A DNA stretch of 64,000 nt from NCBI RefSeq assembly GCF_003173595.1, contig NZ_QGNZ01000001.1, forward strand, positions 1,116,001 through 1,180,000. The letters are read 5' to 3'. Made by a program: the position numbers and the translations under genes. This stretch comes from Pedobacter yonginensis. Lineage in GTDB: Bacteria > Bacteroidota > Bacteroidia > Sphingobacteriales > Sphingobacteriaceae. Shown one piece after another: positions 27,250-37,504 of the stretch (positions are counted from its first letter, which is position 1; each line of letters starts with the position of its first letter). The notes under the pieces are model-generated. The model was not told where the DNA came from. It was given only the letters and a program-made list of their open reading frames with translations, and ran no database searches.

Positions 27250-27359
27250 AATTTGTGTTTTTAGCTGTAAATTAATTGAGGTGTTAAAACTAACAATTAA
27301 TTAATTAACGGTCGGCATTTCTACCGACCGCCTAAATTTGAGCAAAATTTAGTTTTCTA

Positions 27360-29123
27360 TTAATATCCTGGGTTTTGACCCAATTTTGGTGCCTTATTTA
27401 ATTCATTCTGTGAAATTGGGTACAAATAATTTTTTGCAGTAAACACTCTATTCTCAACTGTAAATGGAGTATAGCTAAAAGTAGTTGCACTTGTTTGTAC
27501 AATCCTCATACCTGTAACTGGCTTATTGAAAGTTATTTCGCCCTCTTTCCAACGGCGCACATCGTAAAAACGGTGTTCTTCGAAGCAAAGCTCTACCCTA
27601 CGTTCGTTGCGAATTCTTTTGCGAAACTCTGCTTGTGATGGAATTACATATCCATTACCGGCAGGATTGGTCGTTTGTAGCAGCGGCATTTTTACGCCGT
27701 TTCTATCTCTAATAAAGTTTAGTGCACGTAAAATTTCGGTTTGCGCACCCACGCCCTGCGCTTCGTTTAGCGCTTCGGCATAATTCAATAACACTTCTGC
27801 GTATCTAAAAAAGATCCATGGTCTGCGCACGTTGGTTACTGTACCTGCCCAAACTGCGCTTTCACTTAAATATTTACGCATGTAATAGCCTGTTTTGGTT
27901 GCATTTACATTTAAACCCAAACCATCTTTACCACCAACAAAAGTTTCAACAGGCTTGGCTTTAAATAAAGTTGCCACATAAGCGGTGTTGCTACTCAGGG
28001 CAGGTTGAATGGATGCCGAGTTGTAGAATACTGTAAATCCCAATCGTGGATCGCGGTTGGCGTAAGGGTTGCTGGCAAGGTAACCTGAGCCCGCATCGCT
28101 AATGGGTTTACCTGTTGTTTTCATTTCGAAGGCATCTACCAATTCTTGTGTTGGGTTGGTGCGCCCATTTGCCGCATCGTAACTAATTGGCGCATTATTG
28201 GTTTCGATAGATACCGTGTTTAACGTAGAGGTTGCAAAAATCGTTTCAGAGTTAAAGGCACCAACATTCCACAACCAAATATTTGGGTAAGAAGTATAAA
28301 TGGCATGTTTATTTGTATCCATAATTCTTTTCGCTGCATCTGCCGCCGCTTGCCATTTCGATAAATCGTTTGATGGATTATACTGTGGACTTGCAGCATA
28401 AAGCAACAATCTGGCTTTCAGTGCCATTGCAGCAGTTTGTGTAGCCCTACCTCTATCTGTAGCTCTCCATTCTGTGGGCGATAAAGGCAATCTTAAAATC
28501 GCTTCCTCACAATCGGCTGCAATTTGTTTTGCACATTCATCAAAACTGTTTCTTGGTAAGTCCAAATCATCCGTCAGGCTAAGTGTTCTGGTAGCAATTG
28601 GAAAGCTCCCGTAACGTTTAAGCAGCTCGAATTGAAAGAATGCCCGAAGGAAAAATGCTTGTCCTTTTAAACGATCTACCTGGGCTGCATAAGTTTGGTT
28701 TGCAGGCACATTTGCAGGAAGCACTTCATCAATCGGAATGATGGCACTACCATCTACTTTTTCTAAAAACATATTGGCTTTACGAATGCCCACATACATG
28801 GCGGCATACACTTCATCAAATGTTCTGGATGGACTCCAGGTACCATTATTTAAAATATTGATGGAGGAGTTTAAATTGGAATTTACCGCTTCGTCTGATC
28901 CAGAAGCCAACAGGGCGCCATCATCTAAATTGTAACGATCAGATAAAACCGAGTACACGTTGTTTAAAAAGTTTCTGGAATAATCTGGATTGGCCCAAAG
29001 CTGAGCTTCTGTAATATCGTTTGTTCCACTAAAAGAGCCATCCTGCAGGAAACTCTCTTTTTTACAGCTGGTTGCACAAACGGCTACAAGCATAAAAACT
29101 AAATAGAATATATTTTTTTTCAT
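27360..29123 (-). CDS. SusD/RagB-family glycan-binding lipoprotein
   Basis: A 587-residue SusD-like surface lipoprotein that captures oligosaccharides for its SusC partner. The lipoprotein signal ends in AVCATSCKKESFLQ (Cys near residue 20). The N-terminal TPR-like helices (LKGQAFFLRAFFQFELLKRYG) and the C-terminal SusD domain with YAEVLLNYAEALNEAQG, RNERRVELCFEEHRFYDVRRWKEGE and the final YLYPISQNELNKAPKLGQNPGY are characteristic. It starts 11 bases after the SusC gene upstream. It forms the second SusC/SusD pair of the locus. Confidence 0.95.
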   Translation of the reverse strand: MKKNIFYLVFMLVAVCATSCKKESFLQDGSFSGTNDITEAQLWANPDYSRNFLNNVYSVLSDRYNLDDGALLASGSDEAVNSNLNSSINILNNGTWSPSRTFDEVYAAMYVGIRKANMFLEKVDGSAIIPIDEVLPANVPANQTYAAQVDRLKGQAFFLRAFFQFELLKRYGSFPIATRTLSLTDDLDLPRNSFDECAKQIAADCEEAILRLPLSPTEWRATDRGRATQTAAMALKARLLLYAASPQYNPSNDLSKWQAAADAAKRIMDTNKHAIYTSYPNIWLWNVGAFNSETIFATSTLNTVSIETNNAPISYDAANGRTNPTQELVDAFEMKTTGKPISDAGSGYLASNPYANRDPRLGFTVFYNSASIQPALSSNTAYVATLFKAKPVETFVGGKDGLGLNVNATKTGYYMRKYLSESAVWAGTVTNVRRPWIFFRYAEVLLNYAEALNEAQGVGAQTEILRALNFIRDRNGVKMPLLQTTNPAGNGYVIPSQAEFRKRIRNERRVELCFEEHRFYDVRRWKEGEITFNKPVTGMRIVQTSATTFSYTPFTVENRVFTAKNYLYPISQNELNKAPKLGQNPGY

Positions 29124-29134
29124 CGTCTTTTCTA

Positions 29135-32100
29135 TTAAAATTTCAAATTCACACCAAAAGAATATATTTTCATATATGGATAGGATGCACTTGATACACC
29201 ATTGATATTGGAATTGTAACCCGATTCTGGCAATTCTGGATCAATTGGAAGCCCATCAAGCTGATCGAAGGTTAAAAGATTTAAACCACTCACATAAAAC
29301 CTAAGCTGACTTAGTTTTAATCTTTTAACGAAATGAGCTGGTAAGGAATAGCCTAACTCCACATTTTTCAATCTGATGTAATCTCCAGAGCGAATCCAGA
29401 AATCAGAAGCAGCTGTGTTGTTTCCACGATCGGCTAAAAGCAATCTTGGGAAAGCGGCACCAGTGTTGCTTGGTGTCCACCTATCTACACTAAATTGATT
29501 TAAGAAGCCGTTGTTTGTGGTACCCGCATTAACCAATTGTTGTATATAAATCGAACGACCGCTTGTGCCTTGAAACAAGAAATTCATATCGAAATTTTTG
29601 AAGCCAACAGAAGCACCAAAACCGAAATATGCTTTAGGTACAAAGTTAAAGTCTGTTCTTACACGATCGAGGTCGTTTATGATACCATCACCGTTTTGAT
29701 CGACATACTTGATGTCTCCTGGCCTAACATCTTTAGATAAAATTTGTTGTGGTGAGGCATTAATTTCGGCTTGACTTTGAAAAATACCGTCGGAAATTAA
29801 CATATTGGTGATGTAACCCGCAGCTGTAGAGGCCGTAGCCGATGGTGCAATTACACTGCTAATTGGATGGCCTAAAGATTTTTGGTATGCTGGCAAATTT
29901 GCGGCCTCATTTACGGCTAAAATTTTACTCACATTGTAGGTGAAGTTTCCAAAAACATTCAAATTCAACTCACCTAACTTTTTATTGAAATTAATGCCCG
30001 TTTCGAAGCCTTTATACTCGGCTTCTCCCTCGTTTACATAAATGGCGGTTTGCCCTAATAAACTTGGTATTTGAGAGGCTGTGGCAAGGTTTTTTCTATC
30101 TTCATAAAAATAATCTGCACTGATGGATAGGGCTTGCTTAAACAATCTGGCATCAAATCCGATGCTTGATTTATAAGCCCTTTCCCAGGTTAAATCTGGA
30201 TTTGCCGCTGCCAATTGTGCAGTACCACCAACACCAGCAAAAGTAGTTCCGAAGGTATAACCTGTTGTACTTCTACTATAAAAATCGTTAAAGGCAAACC
30301 TTCTGGCATTACCTAGGGCATCGTTCCCTACCAGTCCGTAGGAACCTCTGATTTTTAAGAAATCAAGAAAATTTGAAGTGCCCTTCATAAAGCTTTCGTC
30401 AGATAGAATCCATCCGCCTGAAATAGCCGGGAAGAAACCATAGCGTTTACCCGGCGCAAAGTTCTCTGAACCTGAATATGTGCCTGTAAAATCTAGAAAA
30501 TAACGCTGGTTATAATTGTAAGACAAGCGGTTAGACCAACCTTCACGTCGTACATCTAAACTTCCGAAAGATGCATAGTTTTGTCTGGATACTCTAGTCG
30601 TAAATTTAATATCGTTTTTACCGAAAGTTCTATTGTAATCAAAACCAGCCCAAAATTCACTTTTTCTGATGTTCCCTGAGAAGGTGTTTGGCAGGTAATC
30701 TACCTTGGCAGCCGTTCCATAGGTTTGGTAGCTCCCTGATGATAGCATTTCGGAGGTGGCATAACTCTGTGTAAATCCAGAACGATACAAACCAAAAATA
30801 TCATAAGCATAAAATACTTCAGCAGATAGGCCTTTTAAAATTCCATCCATTTTTTGCTTAGCACTAATGGTTGCAATCATGTTCCGAACCAAATCGGTAC
30901 TGGCCCCATTGGCTTCAAGCATTGCCTGTGGATTAGAGCTTGTAAAGATGGAATTGCCACCATAAGAACCATCACGATTTAAAACCGGGAATGCATTTGG
31001 CGGTGTAGAATAAACGGCACTTAAAAAACCGCCTGTACCCACTGCTGGGAAATTAAGGTTGGTAATACGCCCACCAATATCCAAAGCAACATCTAAATTT
31101 TTATTGACATGCAAATCCAGATTTGTTCTCAAATTATATCTCGTAAAATCGGCATTGGCGTTGTAGGTATCATTTTTACCGCCTTTATAAAAACCACCTT
31201 GTTGATAGGCGCTCAGTAAGGTATAATATTTAATGAAGGCATTACCGCCTGTAACCGTAGCTACATATCGCTGTGTTGGGGCAACTTTTTTGGTAAAATC
31301 TCTTACGAAATTATTATTTGGATATTTAAACGGGTCAGAACCATCTTGATAGGCCTGAAGTGCTACAGGAGAATACACGGCAGCACCGCCACTGTTTACA
31401 GAAGCTTCATTATATAAGGTTGCATAGGTATAAGAATCTAATGGGCTTGCCACTTGAAGGGGTGCTTGTAAGCCTGCCTGAGCATCGAAGGTTACTTTTG
31501 TTGATGTTGCGCTACCTCTTTTGGTTTTAACATAGATTACACCGTTGGCGGCATACATACCGTACCAAGCGAGGGTTGCGGCATCTTTCAACACGCTAAC
31601 ACTTTCTATCTCACCCAAATCCATCGATCTGAAATCACGTTCGATACCATCAACCAGAACCAAAGGATCTTGATTGCTGTTGTAAGATGAGCGTCCGCGG
31701 ATTAAAAAACTAGATACATCGTAACCCGGTTGCTGAGAACCACTTGGATAAATGGCTAAGCCCGGTAAACGCCCTGCAAACACATTGGTTAAAGATGATG
31801 ATGGAATTTGCGGAAGGTTATCAGAACTAACTGTACTAATGGATGCGGTAACCTCTCTCCGCTTTCTAATTCCGAATGGGATATAAACATCATCATCATC
31901 GCCAGCATCAATTAAGCTTTTCTTCATCGCCACTGCGCCATTGTTAATTTCCGATGCAGGCTTTAAAACAGTACCATAACCCACAAATTTGAATACAAGC
32001 ACATCAGTTGTGGTGGCTTCGATGCTAAATGCACCATCCGCATCAGTGTTAACGGTTTTGTTCTTTTTATCTTCCTGAATGGATACCACCACACCAGGTA

Positions 32101-32233
32101 TAGGGCGTTTATCCTGATCGACCACTTTTCCTTTAATGGTTAACAGTTCGTCGGGGTTTTGCCCATAAACTTTAAGCATACCTGCTAAGAAAAAGAGCAG
32201 GCAAACAATATATTTTGATTTTGATAATTTCAT
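29135..32233 (-). CDS. SusC/RagA-family TonB-dependent transporter
   Basis: A 1032-residue SusC-like outer-membrane transporter. Signal peptide LSKSKYIVCLLFFLAGMLKVYG, a carboxypeptidase-regulatory-like domain (TIKGKVVDQDKRPIPGVVVS), a plug domain with SSSLTNVFAGRLPGLAIYPSG, DPLVLVDGIERDFRSMDLGEIESV followed by SVLKDAATLAWYGMYAANGVIYVKTKRG, and a barrel ending in PYMKIYSFGVNLKF. The usual SusC TonB-box region (LDEVVVVGYG) is replaced by an acidic stretch (DAGDDDDVYIPFGIRKRREVTAS), so TonB contact may differ. An EF-hand-like DQNGDGIINDLDR segment near the C-terminus suggests a calcium site, common in SusC proteins. Confidence 0.95.
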   Translation of the reverse strand: MKLSKSKYIVCLLFFLAGMLKVYGQNPDELLTIKGKVVDQDKRPIPGVVVSIQEDKKNKTVNTDADGAFSIEATTTDVLVFKFVGYGTVLKPASEINNGAVAMKKSLIDAGDDDDVYIPFGIRKRREVTASISTVSSDNLPQIPSSSLTNVFAGRLPGLAIYPSGSQQPGYDVSSFLIRGRSSYNSNQDPLVLVDGIERDFRSMDLGEIESVSVLKDAATLAWYGMYAANGVIYVKTKRGSATSTKVTFDAQAGLQAPLQVASPLDSYTYATLYNEASVNSGGAAVYSPVALQAYQDGSDPFKYPNNNFVRDFTKKVAPTQRYVATVTGGNAFIKYYTLLSAYQQGGFYKGGKNDTYNANADFTRYNLRTNLDLHVNKNLDVALDIGGRITNLNFPAVGTGGFLSAVYSTPPNAFPVLNRDGSYGGNSIFTSSNPQAMLEANGASTDLVRNMIATISAKQKMDGILKGLSAEVFYAYDIFGLYRSGFTQSYATSEMLSSGSYQTYGTAAKVDYLPNTFSGNIRKSEFWAGFDYNRTFGKNDIKFTTRVSRQNYASFGSLDVRREGWSNRLSYNYNQRYFLDFTGTYSGSENFAPGKRYGFFPAISGGWILSDESFMKGTSNFLDFLKIRGSYGLVGNDALGNARRFAFNDFYSRSTTGYTFGTTFAGVGGTAQLAAANPDLTWERAYKSSIGFDARLFKQALSISADYFYEDRKNLATASQIPSLLGQTAIYVNEGEAEYKGFETGINFNKKLGELNLNVFGNFTYNVSKILAVNEAANLPAYQKSLGHPISSVIAPSATASTAAGYITNMLISDGIFQSQAEINASPQQILSKDVRPGDIKYVDQNGDGIINDLDRVRTDFNFVPKAYFGFGASVGFKNFDMNFLFQGTSGRSIYIQQLVNAGTTNNGFLNQFSVDRWTPSNTGAAFPRLLLADRGNNTAASDFWIRSGDYIRLKNVELGYSLPAHFVKRLKLSQLRFYVSGLNLLTFDQLDGLPIDPELPESGYNSNINGVSSASYPYMKIYSFGVNLKF

Positions 32234-32271
32234 CTTAAATAAATCTTTTTAGCGTTATATTGATTAACTGA

Positions 32272-33966
32272 CTATTCCCAACCCGGATTTTGGGTTAATA
32301 TCCCTTTGCTTTTATAAATCTCTGCCCTAGGGATTGGGTATAAATTCTGTTTTTCAGTCCACGTTTTTTGGAAAGTTGGGCTGAGTACAAAAGGCGTATA
32401 AACGAAAGTTCCATTGGTTTGTCTTACCACATCCATACCTCTCATTGGTACAGCGATGGTTGATGCGCCGATTTTCCATCGCATGATGTCGTACCATCGG
32501 TGATCTTCAAAAGCCAATTCGATAGCACGTTCGTGCCTAATTGCAACACGCATCTCGTCGGCAGTCATATTTGCTTTCAAGCCATAAAGATTATCTGTTC
32601 CGGCTGCAATACCTGCACGTTTACGAATGGCAATCAATTGCGCATATACAGAGGCATCAGGCCCTACCGCTTCATTTTGAGCTTCGGCATAGTTTAACAA
32701 AACCTCGCCATAACGGAAATAGATGTAATTGAGTAAAGTTGTGCTGCCTCCAACAGTACGATAAACCTCTGGCCAGTATTTTTTACAATAGTATCTGGTT
32801 GCGGTATAGGTAATGGTGGTATTGTAATCTAAAGCCCCAGCAGGTGTTGACCACATTTGGATTTTTCTGCCTTGCCAATCTAAATCATTATAAATGATGT
32901 TGTTATAGAAACGAGGCTCACGGTTGGCATAAGGCTTTTGAGGATCATAGCCCGATGTAGGGTCGGTAATTGCTTTTCCATTAGCCATCTCATACATATC
33001 AACATGATTTTGAGTCGGATTCATTTGTCCTTGCGCACCGCCAGATCCTGGCGACATTGAAAAATCTTGCATCATTTCTCCGGCAAGAGGTGTTGGTCCC
33101 TTAATCCTAATCATAATGTACTCAGGAGAATTCGGCAGATTTAATAAATCGCCATAAGTAGGTTGTAACAAATATCTGCCATCCATCAACACCTGTGCTG
33201 CATCAGCTGCAGCTTTCCATTTGCTTTTATCGCCGGTTGGATTATTTAAAGGGCTAGCCGCGTATAAGAGTACACGTGCTTTTAGGGCTTGTGCAGCACC
33301 TTTTGTTGGTCTGCCATACATCGATGCGGTATAATCTGCATCGTTACCCAATTTAGTTACGGCCACATCCAACTCACTAACAATAAATTTAGTTACCTCA
33401 TCAAATGAATTGCGTGGGAAATTCACATCATCATTTACATCAAAGGCTTGCGTAACAAGTGGCACGCCTCCAAATCTTTTGGTCAGTTCGAAGTATGATA
33501 AAGCCCTTAAAAACCGCATTTCGCCTTCTACTCTAACCGGATCGAAGATTGGAACCGTTGCAGGGGGCGCCGCTGGCACTTCGGCTAAGCGGGCAAGCAT
33601 TTTGTTTTCAATGGCTATACCTGCGTACATCAATCTCCAAACACCATAAATATCATTTAAAGATGGCCCTGTAGAATGGTCGTGATATAATCCTCTATTT
33701 AAGGAAGTTACCGATCCTTCTGAGTTTCCTGATACGGCCTCGTCAGATGCCTGAGCAGTGCAGCCACGGTGATCGTTAAACCTTACATATTTGGTAATAA
33801 CATAGTTGTAAGCGTTGTCGGCAAATCGAGCGGCTTGTGCCGGATCGGAAAAGATTTGATCTTCATCCAAAGCCACTCCAGGTGTTCTTTCTAAGTAATC
33901 CTTTTTACAAGATACCGAGAAGAGTGTTAACAAAAGGATTGTTATATGTATCGTATATTTTTTCAT
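32272..33966 (-). CDS. SusD/RagB-family glycan-binding lipoprotein
   Basis: A 564-residue SusD-like surface lipoprotein. Lipoprotein signal ITILLLTLFSVSCKKDYLER with Cys near residue 20. The N-terminal domain has GEMRFLRALSYFELTKRFGGVPLV. The C-terminal domain has YFRYGEVLLNYAEAQNEAVG, RHERAIELAFEDHRWYDIMRWKIG and NLYPIPRAEIYKSKGILTQNPGW. It starts 4 bases after its SusC partner. Sequence differs strongly from the other SusD of the locus (27360-29123), suggesting that the two pairs bind different parts of the glycan or different chain lengths. Confidence 0.95.
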   Translation of the reverse strand: MKKYTIHITILLLTLFSVSCKKDYLERTPGVALDEDQIFSDPAQAARFADNAYNYVITKYVRFNDHRGCTAQASDEAVSGNSEGSVTSLNRGLYHDHSTGPSLNDIYGVWRLMYAGIAIENKMLARLAEVPAAPPATVPIFDPVRVEGEMRFLRALSYFELTKRFGGVPLVTQAFDVNDDVNFPRNSFDEVTKFIVSELDVAVTKLGNDADYTASMYGRPTKGAAQALKARVLLYAASPLNNPTGDKSKWKAAADAAQVLMDGRYLLQPTYGDLLNLPNSPEYIMIRIKGPTPLAGEMMQDFSMSPGSGGAQGQMNPTQNHVDMYEMANGKAITDPTSGYDPQKPYANREPRFYNNIIYNDLDWQGRKIQMWSTPAGALDYNTTITYTATRYYCKKYWPEVYRTVGGSTTLLNYIYFRYGEVLLNYAEAQNEAVGPDASVYAQLIAIRKRAGIAAGTDNLYGLKANMTADEMRVAIRHERAIELAFEDHRWYDIMRWKIGASTIAVPMRGMDVVRQTNGTFVYTPFVLSPTFQKTWTEKQNLYPIPRAEIYKSKGILTQNPGWE

Positions 33967-33970
33967 TATC

Positions 33971-36900
33971 TTAAAAATTAATGTTCATACCAAAATTGAA
34001 GACCTTAGACGTTGGATAAAGCGCCTGTAACGGGAAAGCTGTATTCACTGTATTCACATTTTCTGGGTCAACGTACATTCTGTATTTAGTCCAGGTGTAC
34101 AAGTTTTGTCCGTTTAGGTAAACCCTTACATTACTTAATTTTAATGCTGCAGACCATTCTTTTGGTAAAGTCCAAGCCAGTTCTACGTTTCTAATTTTCA
34201 GATAAGCAGAATTTTGTAGGGTAAAATCGTTTAAAGCATAATTTAAGGAAGCGGTACCTCTAGCGTGAAGTGCTGGCCAAGTTGCAGTTGCGGCATTGGC
34301 AGGTGTCCAAGATTCTAGCATGAATGGATACATCTGTTGCCCGTTGTTCTGTTCAGTTAAAATTACATTCGAGCTTACGTTGGCAACTCCTTGAAAAAGT
34401 ACCGAAAGCGATATGCCTTTATACGTAATTCTTGGGCTAAAACTGTAAATGTATTCTGGGTTATTGGTATAACCGATGGCCTGCTGATCTAAAGTGGTAA
34501 TTAATCCATCACCGTCTAAATCTTTCATTTTTAAATCGCCAGATATTGGGCTATATCCTTGTTGTTTTGGAGAAGCAGCAATATCCGCAGCAGATTGATA
34601 GAAACCATCGGTTACATAGCCAAAAAACTGACCAACGCTTGTTCCTTTTCTTATTGAGGCGGCCGGCAATCCATCCGGTTCATCATTTTCAACAATTTTG
34701 TTTTTTGCATAACTCAATTGCGCATTGATACCTAAAGTAACTGCACCAACCATTTTTTGGTAATCGAGTTCTACTTCATAACCTTTGTTATACACAACGC
34801 CTTTATTTAGGTTTGGATAGGTATGACCGAAAAGTGCCGAACCACTTAATGTTGGCGTTAAAATATCTCTACGGGTTTCGTCAAAGAAATCTACGTTCAG
34901 TTTTAAGGCATCTTTTATAAAACGGGCTTCTAAACCAATATTTCTTTTAGTACCCGTTTCCCAGGTTAACTCATCGTTACCCAATGCATTGGATACGTTG
35001 GCAAATTGAGGATCTGGAATCCAGATGGTTGGAAAATTTGAAATGGACAGCGGATTGCCAAACGGTGCCGATGAATTGGCCGCATAACTGGTTAAGTACA
35101 GGAAACGAGAATCTGACACGCGGTCATTTCCCACCAAACCATAACTACCTCTTACTTTTAAATAGGTTAAGGCATTGTTCTTTTTCCAAAAAGGCTCGTT
35201 GGTTAAGGTCCACCCTGCCGAAACGGCCGGGAAGAATCCATAACGTAAACCCGGAGCAAAATTTTCCGATCCGTTATACGCGGCATTAAACTCTGCAAAA
35301 TAACGTTCGTTGTAATTATACGTTACCCGACCAGCAACACCTTGCGAAGCCCTTGGCGGAGCGGTAAAGGCAGTGCTACCTGTAGAACGAATTAATTGAC
35401 GTGTGCCCAAAACCAATGCCGATACTGCATGACCACCAAAACTACGATCGTAATAGAAACCAGATTGTAGGTTCATGTTGGTGCTACCTGAAGTAACCCC
35501 ACCACCTTGCACTTCGCCCAAAGGTTCATCACGGTTTCTGGTATCGGTAGATAAAGTTGCTGCCCCTGTTGCTGCATTATACACATATGCTGCCCAGTTG
35601 GCATTTCTTCTGGCTACGTTGTTATAATAAGAATCGTATCCAAAATTGGTTTTGAATGATAATCCTTTGGTAATGAAGCCCAATTTGTAATCCAAATTGA
35701 ATGTACTTTCAATTGTATTGATGTCATCATTACGTGTACCGAAACGGGTGAGCACCGCGTAAGGGTTCCAAATGTTGGTACCTATATTTGGATTGGCAGT
35801 AATTCTGCCATCGGGTAAAGTAACCGGATAGGCATAAGCAGGCACTTGCAAAATCCTAGAAATCATCCCCTCAATCGTATCATAAGAGAAAGCTGAAGAA
35901 GACAATAATCCGGCAGGTTGGTATCGATCTGCAAAACGACCGCCCAATTTAATGCCAACAGTAAAATCCTTATTCAAAGTTAAATCTACGTTTGAACGGA
36001 AATTGTAACGGTTGTAGTTGGGTACCGTATTAATGCCGTATGGAGAATCAAATTTTTTGAAAATACCATCCTGAAAGGCATAACCCGCAGAAACAAAGTA
36101 TTTTGCAATTTTAGTTCCACCATTAATATTGATGTTGTGTTGCGTTTGCGAATAGAATTTTTTAGTCAGATAATCAAACCACTTCACATCTGGATGACCC
36201 AGTGGGTCAGAACCATCCTGAAACTTCTGGATATCTAAATCTGTAAAGAAAGGTGCTTTACCATCGTTTACATAGGATTGATTTAAGAGCACTGCGCTAT
36301 CATAAGCACCTAGGCCCACGGCTAAGCCCGTGTAGGTTTGCAGCGCATAGTTCCCGGTATAGGTAACTTTTGGTTTGCCAATTTTACCTTGTTTGGTGGT
36401 AATTACAATAATACCATTTGCACCTCTAATCCCGTAAATGGCGGTAGAGGCAGCATCTTTCAACACCGTAACCGTTTCAATTTCACTTGGATCTACATCC
36501 GAAAAACTCGGACGCTCAATTCCATCTACCACCACGATAGCCGCATTGTTTACCCCATAGGTTGCAACTCCCCTTACTTTTAATGATGCTCCATCGGCAC
36601 CTGGCTGTCCACTGGTTTGTACTGCAAGTAAACCAGGCAACCGACCGATTAAGCTATTGGTTGGGTTCGGCGTAGGCGATTTCATAATCTCTTCTGCACC
36701 AATTTGCGCAACGGCACCGGTTAAAGTTGATTTCTTCTGTGCACCATAACCCACAACCACCACCTCATCTAAGCCTTGCGAATCTTCATCTAAACTTACG
36801 TTGATGGTGTTTTTGCCATTGATGGGAATCTCTTTGTTGATGTAACCCACATACACAAAAACTAATATGCCAGTGGTAGATGCAGCCCTGATGGAAAACT

Positions 36901-37129
36901 TTCCATTGTCATCGGTTACTGCACCCGTTTGTGTTCCCTTAACCCTAACACTTACGCCCGGTAAGGTTACCCCTTTTGCATCTTTCACGGTACCTGTAAT
37001 CGTTGTTTGGGCAACTGCGGCAAGAGAAAAAAGCATCAGGAAAGTTAATGAGTAAAGAATTTTTGCTTTTTGAGTGGCCTCAAATTTAAAAAATGGCAAA
37101 ATCCTTTTCAAAATGTAAAGTCTATCCAT
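33971..37129 (-). CDS. SusC/RagA-family TonB-dependent transporter
   Basis: A 1052-residue SusC-like transporter and the first gene of the glycan-utilization series. A positively charged lead (MDRLYILKRILPFFKFEATQ) precedes the signal peptide (LYSLTFLMLFSLAAVAQ). The regulatory domain (TGTVKDAKGVTLPGVSVRVK), the standard TonB-box region LDEVVVVGYGAQKKSTLTGA, the plug (NPTNSLIGRLPGLLAVQTSG, VTVLKDAASTAIYGIRGANG) and the barrel follow. An EF-hand-like DLDGDGLITTLDQ lies near the C-terminus. It diverges from a LacI-type regulator gene with 438 bases between the two starts, so this region probably carries the main operon promoter. Confidence 0.96.
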   Translation of the reverse strand: MDRLYILKRILPFFKFEATQKAKILYSLTFLMLFSLAAVAQTTITGTVKDAKGVTLPGVSVRVKGTQTGAVTDDNGKFSIRAASTTGILVFVYVGYINKEIPINGKNTINVSLDEDSQGLDEVVVVGYGAQKKSTLTGAVAQIGAEEIMKSPTPNPTNSLIGRLPGLLAVQTSGQPGADGASLKVRGVATYGVNNAAIVVVDGIERPSFSDVDPSEIETVTVLKDAASTAIYGIRGANGIIVITTKQGKIGKPKVTYTGNYALQTYTGLAVGLGAYDSAVLLNQSYVNDGKAPFFTDLDIQKFQDGSDPLGHPDVKWFDYLTKKFYSQTQHNININGGTKIAKYFVSAGYAFQDGIFKKFDSPYGINTVPNYNRYNFRSNVDLTLNKDFTVGIKLGGRFADRYQPAGLLSSSAFSYDTIEGMISRILQVPAYAYPVTLPDGRITANPNIGTNIWNPYAVLTRFGTRNDDINTIESTFNLDYKLGFITKGLSFKTNFGYDSYYNNVARRNANWAAYVYNAATGAATLSTDTRNRDEPLGEVQGGGVTSGSTNMNLQSGFYYDRSFGGHAVSALVLGTRQLIRSTGSTAFTAPPRASQGVAGRVTYNYNERYFAEFNAAYNGSENFAPGLRYGFFPAVSAGWTLTNEPFWKKNNALTYLKVRGSYGLVGNDRVSDSRFLYLTSYAANSSAPFGNPLSISNFPTIWIPDPQFANVSNALGNDELTWETGTKRNIGLEARFIKDALKLNVDFFDETRRDILTPTLSGSALFGHTYPNLNKGVVYNKGYEVELDYQKMVGAVTLGINAQLSYAKNKIVENDEPDGLPAASIRKGTSVGQFFGYVTDGFYQSAADIAASPKQQGYSPISGDLKMKDLDGDGLITTLDQQAIGYTNNPEYIYSFSPRITYKGISLSVLFQGVANVSSNVILTEQNNGQQMYPFMLESWTPANAATATWPALHARGTASLNYALNDFTLQNSAYLKIRNVELAWTLPKEWSAALKLSNVRVYLNGQNLYTWTKYRMYVDPENVNTVNTAFPLQALYPTSKVFNFGMNINF

Positions 37130-37209
37130 AATTATAAAAAAATTAAATCTATTTGGTTGAAATGTAAAGCGTAGTCAACACTGATTAAATCCACTCGCAA
37201 GGCTGAATT

Positions 37210-37233
37210 TTCTGCAAAAGAAATTTTGCAGAA
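37210..37233 (-). promoter_or_regulatory. Perfect inverted repeat in the SusC leader
   Basis: TTCTGCAAAA-GAAA-TTTTGCAGAA on the plus strand is a 10-bp perfect stem with a 4-base loop, 81 bases upstream of the SusC start codon. It has no T-run, so a terminator is unlikely. It could be an operator or an RNA hairpin in the 5' leader. Confidence 0.5.
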
Positions 37234-37504
37234 GATTAAATTGCACTGAATGTTGAAATCAGATAATTAAAAAAGATTGTACGATTTTGTCTTTTAAGCG
37301 TAATCATTAACCCATAAAAAAAGCTGGGTGTTACGACAAAGAAAATGTTGTGTTTCCAGTAATTTTAAAGCATCTGGGGCTTTTAGTAGAGATTCCTTCA
37401 TATTGATTTGGTTAGGGTGATTTAGGTTATACGAATGTAGAAAGTTGTCAAGATAAAAATCATTAATAAAATGCTTTAAAAGGCACAAAATGAACTTGTA
37501 TAGC

